Below, in pieces: positions 7,173-16,528 of a stretch of DNA of 50,344 bases. How positions within the stretch are numbered: the first letter of the stretch is position 1; every line of letters begins with the position of its first letter. Below the pieces are notes generated by a model, which worked only from the letters and a program-made list of their open reading frames with translations, did not search any database and was not told the origin of the DNA. The stretch is from Cytophagales bacterium CG12_big_fil_rev_8_21_14_0_65_40_12 (lineage in GTDB: Bacteria > Bacteroidota > Bacteroidia > Cytophagales > Cyclobacteriaceae): assembly GCA_002786855.1 (NCBI GenBank), contig PCUU01000019.1:1-50344 (forward strand), given 5' to 3'. The translations under genes were made by a program, and so were the position numbers.

Positions 7173-10100
7173 TTATTTTGTCTCCCATTTTTTGCGCTCG
7201 GTCATGTAGTAGATCAATGGCACAACAATCAGTGTGAGCATTGTAGAAACTATCGCCCCAGCTACTAATGAAATGGCCAATCCTTGAAAAATTGGATCGA
7301 ATAAGATGATTGAAGCACCAATTACTACTGCACCTGTGGTCAATAGAATGGGTTTTGTTCGCACCGCACCAGCATCTATGATGGCTTGCTTAATAGAAGC
7401 CCCTTCATTCAAGCGGATTTCGATAAAGTCGATCAGCAATACCGAGTTACGCACCATGATTCCCGCTAAGGCAATCATTCCTATGAATGAAGTCGCAGTA
7501 AAGAAGGCATCGAGCATCCAGTGGCCTAAAACAATACCAACCAATGATAATGGAATTGCAATCATCATTACAATTGGTGTTTTAAAGTTCTGGAACCAGC
7601 CCACAATCAACATATAGATGATGATGATTACCACCAAGAATGCAGCGCCTAAGTCTTGGAAGACTTCCATTGTGATTTGCCATTCGCCATCCCACTTCAC
7701 AGTGAAATTTGATTCGTCATCGGGTTGACCCATGTACATTTCACCTACTGAATAGCCTTTCGGTACATTCATCTGCTCAATTTTTTCTGTCAGCCCAAGA
7801 ATGGCATAAGCTGGGCTTTCCAAGTCACCCGACATATCGGCCATTACATAAACAACTCTTTTCTGATCCTTATGATAAATAGTCGCATGAAGTGTGTCTT
7901 TATGAATACTTACTAAATCACTCACAGGTACCATATTTCCATTCGCACCTTTGATTTCGAGAGACTGGATTGATTGCAGACTTGATTTGTCTTGATTATC
8001 TAAAGCCAATACAATTCCAATGGGATCACTGGATGTCTCGTCATAGAAATTCGATATCGGATATTCCTGCATTAAATAGCTCAGGTTACCTACAACTTGC
8101 TGAGGAACAACGCCATGCATCATTGCCTTTTCCGCATCAATTTGAAGTGTATATTCAGTTTGTCCATGCTCAACAGTCCAATCCACATCAACCACATCTT
8201 GAGTTTCGGTTAATAGCGTCTTCACTTGATCGGCCAATTTGATTTGTTCCGTATAGTCCGGCCCATAGATTTCTGCAACTAGCGTTGAAAGTACTGGCGG
8301 GCCTGGTGGCACTTCCACAACTTTGACATTCGCACCATGTCTTTGAGCGATCTCTAAAATCCTTGGCCGAATCTTCTTTGTGATATCATGGCTGGCTAAT
8401 TTCCTATCTTCTTTATGAAGCAGATTCACCTGAATATCAGCCATATTGCTACCGCCTCTTAAATCATAATGGCGCACTAGGCCATTGAAAGTGATTGGCG
8501 CAGAAGTACCTATATAGTTTTGGTAACTGACCACTTCGGGCACGGTAGATAAGTACTGGGCAAGCTCTTTGGTCACCGCAGCGGTTCTTTCGAGTGTAGT
8601 GCCTTCAGGCATATCGATCACTATCTGAAATTCATTCTTGTTGTCGAAAGGCAACATTTTTACCACCACTGACTTTGTATAAAACATTGCCATTGAACCC
8701 AGCAAAAGGACTAATGTGATGCCCAGCATTGTCCATCTTTTTCCCTTACTTTCGAGGAACGGCATTTCAATGGCCTTATAGACCTTGTAAATGAATGTTG
8801 TTTCGTGTGATTCTTCCTCCTTATGTTCAGCGCTATCCTTTTCTTTTAGGAAATGGTAGCCTAAATATGGGGTTACTGTAAGCGCAATGAAAAGTGACAA
8901 GATCATTGCAATTGAAGCACCTATCGGCATTGGACTCATATATGGCCCCATCATTCCCGACACAAATGCCATCGGTAAAATGGCAGCTATTACCGTAAAT
9001 GTGGCTAGAATGGTGGGGTTACCTACTTCGTTAATGGCGTAAATTGCCGCTTGCTTAAATGGAAGACGTTTCGATTTGAAATGTCTGTGCATGTTTTCAG
9101 CAATGATGATACTATCATCCACCACGATACCTACCACAAATACCAGCGCAAACAGCGTAATTCTATTTAGCGTATAGCCGAGCATATAATAACTGAAAAG
9201 CGTTAGCGCAAAAGTGAGCGGTACAGATAGAAACACTACCAATCCACCTCTCCAGCCCATGGCCAACATCACTAGCACGGTTACGGCTATAATGGCAACT
9301 CCAAGGTGCATTAACAACTCACCTACTTTGTGTGAAGCCGTTTCTCCATAGTTTCTGGTCACGGCTATATTGACATCACTCGGGATCAAGTTGGCTTTCA
9401 ATCCTTCTACCTGAGCAACAATTTTATCTGCGACTTTCATGGCATCAGCCCCCTTAACTTTAGCCACCGAAATGGTTACAGCTGGGTATTCAGAAGGAAA
9501 ATTCTTGTATTCTTCGTTGGCTTGACCGTATCCAAATGATACATAGTTAATTGCTGTGGAAGCACCGTCTTCAATCCTAGCGACTTGACTTAGGTAAACA
9601 GGAAGACCCTTATTGATCCCAACCACTAGCCTTTCAACATCCTCAACCGAAGAAAGAAACTTACCCGTAGTGAGAAGGTATTCTTGATCATTTTGGATGA
9701 ATTTACCAGACTGACTACTACTATTACTGGCTTGAATGATTTGCATGATGCCCAAAGCATCAATATTATTCTCTGCTAGTTTATCCTTATCTAAAGTGAT
9801 TTTAAGTTGACGAGTTCTACCACCAATTTCTTTGGTAATGGCCACATCATTGACTTTTTCAATTTCCGAAGTAAGTTCTTCAGCTATTTGTCTGAGTTGA
9901 AAATCACTATAGTTTTCGCTCCAAAGGGTAAGCCCAAGCATCGGAACGTCATCGATTGACCTAGTTTTTACAACTGGCGGATAAACACCTTGTGGAAACA
10001 TGCCTTGATGCTTCATTAACTCATCATAAAGCTTTACATAAGAGCGTTCCACATCTTCGCCCACAAAGAATTGAATGATCAAAACAGCTTGTCCGTTCAT

Positions 10101-10367
10101 AGACATACTGTGAATATGCTCAACCCCTTTAATGTTAGAGATGATCTTTTCCAAAGGCTTTACCACTCGGTTTTCAATTTCCTTTGGACTTGCCCCAGGA
10201 TAACCGATCATTATATCGGCCATTGGTACAATGATTTGCGGTTCTTCTTCTCTTGGAATAAGAAAAGAACTGTACACTCCAATGATCATCAGCGCTACCA
10301 TTAGCAGCACTGTGAGTTTAGAGTTGATAAACAGATTGGCAATTTTGCCTGAAATTCCTTCTTGCAT
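7173..10367 (-). CDS. RND family efflux pump, inner-membrane permease
   Basis: 1064-residue resistance-nodulation-division transporter, the normal length. Transmembrane helix 1 follows the short cytoplasmic N-terminus (residues about 16-36). Two large periplasmic domains alternate with the helix bundles near 335-510 and 860-1055. The helix-4 motif FVVGIVVDDSIIIAEN keeps the paired aspartates used for proton relay in AcrB-type pumps. The charged loop KEKDSAEHKEEESHE separates the two halves. The metal-relay methionines of CusA cannot be confirmed by eye, so the substrate (drug, metal or other) is open. It is preceded by an adaptor and TolC-like gene and followed by the PII-like gene, with gaps of 36 and 18 bases. 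Confidence 0.95.
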   Translation of the reverse strand: MQEGISGKIANLFINSKLTVLLMVALMIIGVYSSFLIPREEEPQIIVPMADIMIGYPGASPKEIENRVVKPLEKIISNIKGVEHIHSMSMNGQAVLIIQFFVGEDVERSYVKLYDELMKHQGMFPQGVYPPVVKTRSIDDVPMLGLTLWSENYSDFQLRQIAEELTSEIEKVNDVAITKEIGGRTRQLKITLDKDKLAENNIDALGIMQIIQASNSSSQSGKFIQNDQEYLLTTGKFLSSVEDVERLVVGINKGLPVYLSQVARIEDGASTAINYVSFGYGQANEEYKNFPSEYPAVTISVAKVKGADAMKVADKIVAQVEGLKANLIPSDVNIAVTRNYGETASHKVGELLMHLGVAIIAVTVLVMLAMGWRGGLVVFLSVPLTFALTLFSYYMLGYTLNRITLFALVFVVGIVVDDSIIIAENMHRHFKSKRLPFKQAAIYAINEVGNPTILATFTVIAAILPMAFVSGMMGPYMSPMPIGASIAMILSLFIALTVTPYLGYHFLKEKDSAEHKEEESHETTFIYKVYKAIEMPFLESKGKRWTMLGITLVLLLGSMAMFYTKSVVVKMLPFDNKNEFQIVIDMPEGTTLERTAAVTKELAQYLSTVPEVVSYQNYIGTSAPITFNGLVRHYDLRGGSNMADIQVNLLHKEDRKLASHDITKKIRPRILEIAQRHGANVKVVEVPPGPPVLSTLVAEIYGPDYTEQIKLADQVKTLLTETQDVVDVDWTVEHGQTEYTLQIDAEKAMMHGVVPQQVVGNLSYLMQEYPISNFYDETSSDPIGIVLALDNQDKSSLQSIQSLEIKGANGNMVPVSDLVSIHKDTLHATIYHKDQKRVVYVMADMSGDLESPAYAILGLTEKIEQMNVPKGYSVGEMYMGQPDDESNFTVKWDGEWQITMEVFQDLGAAFLVVIIIIYMLIVGWFQNFKTPIVMMIAIPLSLVGIVLGHWMLDAFFTATSFIGMIALAGIMVRNSVLLIDFIEIRLNEGASIKQAIIDAGAVRTKPILLTTGAVVIGASIILFDPIFQGLAISLVAGAIVSTMLTLIVVPLIYYMTERKKWETK

Positions 10368-10403
10368 GACTATTGATTTATATCGCGTCTAGAGCTTGAG
10401 TGA

Positions 10404-11477
10404 TCAGAATGTGACTTTTGCGCCATTGTATAATTTACCATCGCTGCTGGTGATGTAGCTTTCTTTCGATGTCAAACCAGAAAGCACTTCTACCATTCCG
10501 TCAGTTGATTTACCGAGTCTCAGCCATCTTAAAAGGGCCACCTTGTCTTCATTCACCACATATACACCAGTCAACTGGCCTTTTTTGATCAATGCACTTT
10601 CAGGAAGTGAAATAATACTGCCATTGGCATCGGCACTAGAAGATTGAATCGAAGCATTAATGAACATCCCAGAAAAGACCTCATCGTCAGGATTCTCAAT
10701 ACTCAGTTTCACCATGTATTGACCACCTGTATTCTTGGCTGAAGAACTTATTTCAATCACTTCACCATGGTAGATTTTGCCTGTCGACTTGATTAGAATT
10801 TCAGCTTCAGCTCCCTTTTTCAAATTGATGATTTCACTTTCAGTCACCATCACTTCCGCTTGCTGCTGAGAGATGCCCTCAATAGCTAGCAATGGATGTC
10901 CCGGACTTGCCAAATCACCTACTTTGATGAATGAATTGGTGATCACCCCATCAAAAGGTGCACTGATACTGGTGTAGGCAAACTGTGCTTGAATGGCAGC
11001 TCTCATTTGTTTGGCTGCTTCAAGGTTTGCGTTGGCCATATCGAATCTCGTGGTCATGTCTTCAAGCTCTTTAGCTGAAGCACTTTCCTTAGCATACAGT
11101 GATTTAAATCTCTTAAGGTCGTTTTCTGCATTGGTGTAAGCACTTTGTGCCTGTGCAATGGCAGCTTCAGTTTGCGCTTTTTGAGCGAGCAAGTCCGCAC
11201 TGTTGATATTCAAAAGTACTTGTCCTTTTTTCACTTTATCGCCCACGGCTACATTCAATTGCGTTACAGCGCCCATCATTCGGGTACTAAGGTTGGCGCT
11301 TTCGCGAGAGGTAATTGTGCCGCTTGCCTTTATTAAACTAGTTGATTCCGTGCTGTTTGCCTTTTCTACTTTCACTTTAACTGAAGGCAATTCTGTAACA
11401 ATTTTTTCAGCTTCGCTTCCACAGCTATAAATGGTCAAAGCAATCATTGGTATGAATAGGTATTGTATAGTTTTCAT
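10404..11477 (-). CDS. RND efflux periplasmic adaptor (membrane fusion) lipoprotein
   Basis: 357-residue membrane-fusion protein linking the RND pump to the outer-membrane channel. A lipoprotein signal with lipobox TIYSC (Cys19) anchors it in the membrane. The biotinyl-lipoyl halves are visible as QLNVAVGDKVKKGQVLLNI (residues about 73-91) and SISAPFDGVITNSFIKVGD (about 170-190), separated by an alpha-helical hairpin rich in Ala, Glu and Lys. The C-terminal beta-barrel and membrane-proximal domains follow. It starts 2 bases after the TolC-like gene, so the three structural genes form one transcript. Confidence 0.94.
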   Translation of the reverse strand: MKTIQYLFIPMIALTIYSCGSEAEKIVTELPSVKVKVEKANSTESTSLIKASGTITSRESANLSTRMMGAVTQLNVAVGDKVKKGQVLLNINSADLLAQKAQTEAAIAQAQSAYTNAENDLKRFKSLYAKESASAKELEDMTTRFDMANANLEAAKQMRAAIQAQFAYTSISAPFDGVITNSFIKVGDLASPGHPLLAIEGISQQQAEVMVTESEIINLKKGAEAEILIKSTGKIYHGEVIEISSSAKNTGGQYMVKLSIENPDDEVFSGMFINASIQSSSADANGSIISLPESALIKKGQLTGVYVVNEDKVALLRWLRLGKSTDGMVEVLSGLTSKESYITSSDGKLYNGAKVTF

Positions 11478-11479
11478 TA

Positions 11480-12793
11480 TTATCGAGTTAAAAATCTTAG
11501 ATATTCTTTAGTGTAATTGTGTTCGAAAATGGCTTGTAGATACTCTAGTTCTTTTTGAAACATTTGGGTTTCAGCCATAAGCAGGTCAGCGGTTTTTTCA
11601 AGACCAGTCTCAAAGCGATCTTTTCTGATCCTGTAGGCCTCTTTCTTCTGCTCAAAAGCCTTTTTGGCTAAATCCACTTTGCTTTCGGCATCGAACAATT
11701 GTCGCTTTGCCTTATTCAATTCCATTTGACTTTCTTGCTTGTATTGGTCTCTTTCGATAATGGTCTTCTCTAAAGAAGCCTGAGCCTTTTGCACCTTGCC
11801 CACATTTCTGTTGCCATCAAAAACATTCCATGAAAGCTGTAATCCTACCAAATAGCCGCTTGCGCCAAAACCTAAAGGTTTGTTGTCATAGATTTGATAG
11901 TTACCAAAAGCATTGATTCTTGGAAGTGCGGTCTTCATTTGTGACTTGAGCATATGCTCAGCTCCTTCCACAGACATGTCCATGACCATTAGATCCTTTC
12001 TACCTTCTATCAATTCATTGCCAAAGCTTTCTATGGCTATTTCAGAAGCAATTGATGAAGTGGGCTTTAGAATGCTTCCAGAAAAGTCATTGCCCATTAA
12101 ATTGGTGAGGTAATCTGAGGCATTTCGGAGATTACTTTTAGCATAATTTAAAAGGTTGGCTACTTCGATCTGTCTCACTCCTACGTCCAACACATCAGAC
12201 TTTTTCGCCAGCCCTTCTAATTCATAATTATTAATCAACCTTAAACCTTCATCAGCGGTAATTTTTGCACGTTCCAAAACTTCCACCGCTTCATAAGCTA
12301 ATTGCAATTGCATGTAGGCCTTAGTAGCTTCTAGTGTCAAATACTCAGCAGTTCTGGCTTCGTTCAATTGCATTGCTTCCACTTGGACTTTAGCGGCTTT
12401 CCTTTGTTCGAAGCCATCAAAGTTCAGCAAGGGCTGTATGACTTGAAGCTCCAATGCATAGTTTTGGATGCTTGACGGATCATTCAAACGATTCGGATCA
12501 AAATCCGCAGCAGTGAGCCTTTCTTGATTCAATTTCGAACCAAAGGCCATTAGTGGATTATTGGTGATGATTGCAGTATTGCTGACCTTCACATCGGGCA
12601 TGAACAAAGCCATAGACTGATTATAGTCTCCTTTGGCCATTTCGTTCTGCTGCGCTGCAATCTTGATTTTGGCATTATTTTCCAGCACACGCTGAATAAA
12701 CTCGGTTTTATCGATCAATAGTGTATCCTGACTTTTCAGCTGGAAACTCAATTGAGCTAAACCTATTAGGACTATTAAAAATCGTTTCTTCAT
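11480..12793 (-). CDS. TolC-family outer-membrane efflux channel
   Basis: 437-residue outer-membrane efflux protein with a Sec signal peptide ending near LSFQLKSQ. Two long stretches of heptad-like helix (EQNEMAKGDYNQSMALF and, near the C-terminus, QFDAE/KKAFEQKKEAYRIRKDRF) form the TolC periplasmic tunnel. The GLQLSWNVFDG segment is a typical strand motif of the family. It is the first gene of the leftward efflux operon, with a good -7 box 23 bases ahead of its ATG. Confidence 0.93.
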   Translation of the reverse strand: MKKRFLIVLIGLAQLSFQLKSQDTLLIDKTEFIQRVLENNAKIKIAAQQNEMAKGDYNQSMALFMPDVKVSNTAIITNNPLMAFGSKLNQERLTAADFDPNRLNDPSSIQNYALELQVIQPLLNFDGFEQRKAAKVQVEAMQLNEARTAEYLTLEATKAYMQLQLAYEAVEVLERAKITADEGLRLINNYELEGLAKKSDVLDVGVRQIEVANLLNYAKSNLRNASDYLTNLMGNDFSGSILKPTSSIASEIAIESFGNELIEGRKDLMVMDMSVEGAEHMLKSQMKTALPRINAFGNYQIYDNKPLGFGASGYLVGLQLSWNVFDGNRNVGKVQKAQASLEKTIIERDQYKQESQMELNKAKRQLFDAESKVDLAKKAFEQKKEAYRIRKDRFETGLEKTADLLMAETQMFQKELEYLQAIFEHNYTKEYLRFLTR

Positions 12794-12815
12794 TATTTCT
12801 TCTACTATTTAGGCT

Positions 12816-12823
12816 CAAAAGTA
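12816..12823 (-). promoter_or_regulatory. -7 promoter box of the RND efflux operon
   Basis: On the minus strand TACTTTTG is a perfect match to the Bacteroidota -7 consensus TAnnTTTG. It lies 22 bases before the ATG of the TolC-like gene. A convincing -33 TTG at the expected 19-21 base spacing was not found, so the call rests on the -7 box and its position. Confidence 0.5.
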
Positions 12824-12976
12824 GAGGGTTGAAGAGTGGCACTTAGTAACCAATGTTACATAGCGGAGGAAGTGGAATGAATCAGGTTAAGACTTGATTT
12901 TATAGAAGTGATAATTTTTCACCTACGAGATGTACTTAATTCTTAAATCTAGGCTAACAATAGCTAGGCAAATCCA

Positions 12977-12984
12977 TATCTTTG
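12977..12984 (+). promoter_or_regulatory. -7 promoter box of the ABC-F gene
   Basis: TATCTTTG matches TAnnTTTG exactly, 18 bases before the ATG at 13003. Transcription would start about 10 bases before the ATG, giving a very short leader. It overlaps the alternative TTG start at 12982 and so argues against it. Confidence 0.5.
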
Positions 12985-13002
12985 CGGCCAAATTCAATTT
13001 TT

Positions 13003-14640
13003 ATGATTTCAGTTGATGCAGTTGGTGTAGAATTCAGTGGAACTACCCTATTCAGCAATGTTACCTTCAATATTAATGACAACGACCGCATCGCCCTTAT
13101 GGGGAAAAATGGTGCGGGTAAATCTACATTGCTCAAGATCATTGCAGGAGGAAACAAACCAACGCTCGGTAAAATCTCTGCACCGAAAGATGCCGTTATC
13201 GCTTATTTACCGCAACATCTCTTGACAACTGATAACTGTACTGTTTTTGAAGAAGCATCCAAGGCCTTCTCGAAAATCATGGATATGAAAAAAAGAATGG
13301 ATGCCTTGACGCATGAATTGGAAACCAGAACCGATTATGAGTCAGATGCTTACAGCAAAATCATTGAAGAAGTTTCTGAGCTTAGCGAAAAGTATTATAG
13401 CATTGAAGAAATCAATTTTGATGCTGAAGTTGAAAAGACATTGGCAGGTCTTGGCTTTCTTCGGTCTGATTTGACGCGTTCTACGTCCGAATTTAGTGGT
13501 GGATGGCGAATGCGAATCGAATTGGCTAAAATCCTGTTGCAGAAACCTGACTTGATCCTTCTTGATGAGCCCACTAACCATTTGGACATTGAATCGGTGC
13601 AGTGGCTCGAGGATTTTTTAAAGAACAGCGCTAAAGCTGTGATGGTCATCAGCCACGACAAAACCTTCGTAGATAATTTGACCAATCGTACGATTGAGAT
13701 CACCAGAGGACGTATTTACGATTACAAAACCAATTACTCTCATTATCTGGAGCTTCGAAAAGAAAGAAGAGAGCAGCAACAAAAGCAGTTTGATGATCAG
13801 GCCAAGCAAATCGCTGATATTCAGCAATTCATAGATCGTTTTAAAGGCACATATTCAAAAACCCTTCAGGTACAATCGAGGGTTAAAATGCTCGAAAAGA
13901 TAGAAATCGTTGAGGTGGATGAAGTTGACACGTCCTCGCTTAATCTCAAATTTCCTCCTGCCCCAAGGTCAGGCAATTATCCCGTCATTGTTGACGGAAT
14001 GACAAAAAAATATGGTGATCACACTGTTTTTAAAGATGTCTCTTTAACCATAGCAAGGGGCGAAAAAGTGGCCTTTATTGGTAAAAACGGTGAAGGAAAA
14101 TCTACTTTGGTGAAAGCCATTATGGGCGAAATTGATTTTGATGGCAGCCTTCAAGTCGGGCATAACTCAATGATTGGCTACTTTGCCCAAAACCAAGCAG
14201 CGCTACTGGATGAAAATCTCACCGTTTTTCAGACCATTGATGAAATTGCTCATGGTGATGTAAGAACAAAAATCAAGGACTTACTTGGAGCTTTCATGTT
14301 CTCTGGTGACACTATTGAAAAAAAGGTAAAGGTACTTTCTGGTGGAGAGCGTACACGACTTGCCATGATTAAACTACTGCTTCAGCCTGTTAATCTTTTA
14401 ATTCTGGACGAACCTACTAACCACTTGGATATCAGGACAAAAGATATTCTTAAAGATGCTTTAAAAGCTTTTGAAGGCACCATCATATTGGTGTCTCACG
14501 ATCGTGATTTCTTGGATGGTTTGGCCACTAAAGTATTCGAATTTGGTAACCAACGTATCAAAGAACACTTCGAAGACATCAATGGATTCTTAAGAAATAA
14601 GAAGCTCGATAATTTGAAGGAAGTTGAGCGAAAGGCGTAA
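13003..14640 (+). CDS. ABC-F family ATP-binding cassette protein
   Basis: 545-residue soluble protein with two ABC ATPase domains and no membrane segment, the ABC-F layout of ribosome-associated translation factors (EttA/Uup type). Walker A motifs are GKNGAGKST (residues 34-42) and GKNGEGKST. Signatures are FSGGWRMR and LSGGERTR, and both domains have the LDEPTNHLD Walker B. The charged helical linker between domains (ELRKERREQQQKQFDDQ) corresponds to the P-site tRNA interaction motif. An in-frame TTG at 12982 would add 7 residues, but it overlaps the promoter box, so I use the ATG. Housekeeping role most likely, although some ABC-F members protect ribosomes from antibiotics. Confidence 0.94.
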   Translation: MISVDAVGVEFSGTTLFSNVTFNINDNDRIALMGKNGAGKSTLLKIIAGGNKPTLGKISAPKDAVIAYLPQHLLTTDNCTVFEEASKAFSKIMDMKKRMDALTHELETRTDYESDAYSKIIEEVSELSEKYYSIEEINFDAEVEKTLAGLGFLRSDLTRSTSEFSGGWRMRIELAKILLQKPDLILLDEPTNHLDIESVQWLEDFLKNSAKAVMVISHDKTFVDNLTNRTIEITRGRIYDYKTNYSHYLELRKERREQQQKQFDDQAKQIADIQQFIDRFKGTYSKTLQVQSRVKMLEKIEIVEVDEVDTSSLNLKFPPAPRSGNYPVIVDGMTKKYGDHTVFKDVSLTIARGEKVAFIGKNGEGKSTLVKAIMGEIDFDGSLQVGHNSMIGYFAQNQAALLDENLTVFQTIDEIAHGDVRTKIKDLLGAFMFSGDTIEKKVKVLSGGERTRLAMIKLLLQPVNLLILDEPTNHLDIRTKDILKDALKAFEGTIILVSHDRDFLDGLATKVFEFGNQRIKEHFEDINGFLRNKKLDNLKEVERKA

Positions 14641-14676
14641 ATTGGGGATTTGGGATTTGGGATTTTGAATTTGGGA
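14641..14676. repeat. short GGGATTT tandem repeat
   Basis: About four imperfect copies of a 7-8 base G-rich unit (GGGGATTTGGGATTTGGGAT and following) begin right after the ABC-F stop codon. Low-complexity intergenic repeats of this kind recur in the window. Confidence 0.5.
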
Positions 14677-14742
14677 TCAGTTAAAGCGAACTTTCTTGAT
14701 GAAGATGTGTTCCCTGAATTCAATTTTTTTCTTAACTATTTT

Positions 14743-14868
14743 CCTGATTTACTATTTTAACGATCAACTGATTTCCTCTTAACCATTTTCCTGATTCGCT
14801 AGTCAACCGATTCACAGTTTCCTGATTCACTGATTTACAGGTCAACTGATTAACTGATTAGCCGATAA
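14743..14868. repeat. degenerate CTGATT/ACTGATT repeat tract
   Basis: Some nine copies of a (C/A)(C/T)GATT core spaced mostly 8-20 bases apart (for example CCTGATTCACTGATTTACAG) fill the gap between the ABC-F and helicase genes. The copies are imperfect, with no constant spacer, so this is not a CRISPR array. Looks like slipped-strand expansion of a simple motif. Confidence 0.55.
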
Positions 14869-14883
14869 CTAAATACTAATACC

Positions 14884-14891
14884 TATTTTTG
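14884..14891 (+). promoter_or_regulatory. -7 promoter box of the DEAD-box helicase gene
   Basis: TATTTTTG matches TAnnTTTG exactly and ends 13 bases before the GTG start at 14905. No clear -33 element is visible because the upstream DNA is the CTGATT repeat tract. Confidence 0.45.
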
Positions 14892-14904
14892 TAAAAAATC
14901 CGCT

Positions 14905-16254
14905 GTGCTAAGTTTTGATCAACTCAACCTTTCTACTCCCTTAAGAAACGCCATTGAAGATTTAGGCTTTGAAAAGCCCACTCCTATTCAATCGGAGGCA
15001 TTTCCTGTCATTCTTTCGGGGAGAGATATGGTAGGCATTGCCCAAACGGGTACTGGAAAGACATTTGCATACATGTTGCCCATACTCAGAGACTTGAAGT
15101 TTTCCAAACAGGTCAGCCCAAGGGTGTTGGTGCTTGTACCCACCCGTGAACTGGTAATGCAGGTGGTTGAGCAAACCGAAACTTTGGCAAAATACATGTC
15201 TACCAGAGTTTTGGGAGTTTATGGTGGCCCAAATATCAAGGTGCATATGGCAGAAGTAGCCATGGGATGCGATATCCTTATAGCCACTCCTGGACGCCTT
15301 TACGACCTTGTCCTTAGTCGGTCATTAAGCTTAAAAACGATCAATAAGTTAGTGATTGACGAAGTGGATGTAATGCTTGATCTAGGATTTAGATTTCAGC
15401 TGCAGAATATCTTCGATTTGCTGACCGAAAAACGGCAGAACATCATGTTTTCTGCTACGATGACCGATGAAGTGGATGAATTGATCAATACTCATTTTAT
15501 TACACCTGCCAAGATTTCCATTGCAGTTAGCGGCACTCCTTTAGAAAATATCGAACAAGTCTGTTTTGAAGTACCCAATTTCTACACCAAAGTAAACCTG
15601 TTGGCGAACCTCCTTGACGACAAACATGAGTACAAAAAAGTATTAGTCTTTGTGTCAACCAAAAGAAGAGCTGATTTGCTTTTTGAAGCGATGGAATCCG
15701 TTTTTGGTACTTCTATCGGCATTATTCATTCCGATAAAACCCAGAATTACAGAATTAGATCAATTGAAGATTTTGATTCGGGTAAGAACAGAATTTTGAT
15801 TGCGACAGATGTAATCGCTAGAGGTCTTGATTTAGACCAAATCAGCCATGTTTTCAATTTTGACACCCCGAATTACCCTGAGAACTACATGCACCGCATT
15901 GGTCGCACAGGACGAGCGGAAAAAATGGGTAAATCAATTCTCTTTTATACGCCCACTGAACAAAAAGATAAAGAAGCCATTGAGGAGTTAATGGTGTATG
16001 AAATTCCTACACTGCCTTTTCCAGAAGATGTAGAAGTTTCCCGTCAATTGACCGCTGAAGAGCGACCTAAAGTGGAAGAAGCGCTAAGTCATAAAATCAA
16101 TAAGATTATCCCTCCAGGTGAAGCTTTCCACGAAAAGAAAGAAAAGAACAAAAAGGAGAACTTAGGTGGCTCTTATAAAAGAACGATTGCTGCAAAGTAC
16201 AAGAAACCGCAGCGTAAAGGTGGTAAAAGCCCTGGTGGCACGAAACGTAAGTAA
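14905..16254 (+). CDS. DEAD-box ATP-dependent RNA helicase
   Basis: 449-residue RNA helicase with all core motifs in order: Q motif (FEKPTPIQ), motif I AQTGTGKT (residues 46-53), Ia PTRELVMQV, Ib TPGR, motif II as DEVD rather than DEAD, motif III SAT, IV-V VFVSTKRRAD and ATDVIARGLD, and VI HRIGRTGR. The C-terminus is a basic tail rich in Lys and Gly for RNA binding. Start is GTG. Such helicases act in ribosome assembly, RNA decay or cold adaptation; which role applies is not visible. Its stop is only 7 bases from the stop of the convergent toxin gene. Confidence 0.95.
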   Translation: MLSFDQLNLSTPLRNAIEDLGFEKPTPIQSEAFPVILSGRDMVGIAQTGTGKTFAYMLPILRDLKFSKQVSPRVLVLVPTRELVMQVVEQTETLAKYMSTRVLGVYGGPNIKVHMAEVAMGCDILIATPGRLYDLVLSRSLSLKTINKLVIDEVDVMLDLGFRFQLQNIFDLLTEKRQNIMFSATMTDEVDELINTHFITPAKISIAVSGTPLENIEQVCFEVPNFYTKVNLLANLLDDKHEYKKVLVFVSTKRRADLLFEAMESVFGTSIGIIHSDKTQNYRIRSIEDFDSGKNRILIATDVIARGLDLDQISHVFNFDTPNYPENYMHRIGRTGRAEKMGKSILFYTPTEQKDKEAIEELMVYEIPTLPFPEDVEVSRQLTAEERPKVEEALSHKINKIIPPGEAFHEKKEKNKKENLGGSYKRTIAAKYKKPQRKGGKSPGGTKRK

Positions 16255-16261
16255 TGGTTTA

Positions 16262-16528
16262 CTAAGGAAAGAGCTTATAAATATCTTTTCGGTGAGCAAT
16301 TCTAGCAAACTCGATAGTGTCATCACCTAAGAATACACCTATTCTAAAGTCACCAACTCTTATTCTATAGGCATCCGTGAAACCAGATAGCTTTTTAATG
16401 CTGGGTATTTGCTGAATATTTTCAGCGTTTTCAATAAGCCGAATGAGATCAAGAATAATTTTTAATTGTTTGGGATTAGCTATTTTATCTAAGTCTTTAC
16501 TGAATTTCTTCAAATAGACGATTTTCAT
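16262..16528 (-). CDS. RelE/ParE-family toxin
   Basis: 88-residue type II toxin of the RelE/ParE superfamily. It has the pattern of a short N-terminal strand, two helices (FSKDLDKI and LKIILDLIRLIENAEN), and a C-terminal sheet with YRIRVGDFRIGVFLGDDTIEFARIAHRKDIYKLFP. The R-x-R-x-G-x-x-R core and the terminal His-Arg-x-x-Ile-Tyr are characteristic. It overlaps the upstream antitoxin gene by 4 bases (ATGA), a typical translational coupling. Whether it cleaves mRNA or poisons gyrase cannot be told from the sequence. Confidence 0.88.
   Translation of the reverse strand: MKIVYLKKFSKDLDKIANPKQLKIILDLIRLIENAENIQQIPSIKKLSGFTDAYRIRVGDFRIGVFLGDDTIEFARIAHRKDIYKLFP

Noticed and set aside
14743-14868. 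Possible CRISPR array from repeated CTGATT units
   Set aside because: Units are short, imperfect and unevenly spaced, with no unique spacers and no cas genes nearby.
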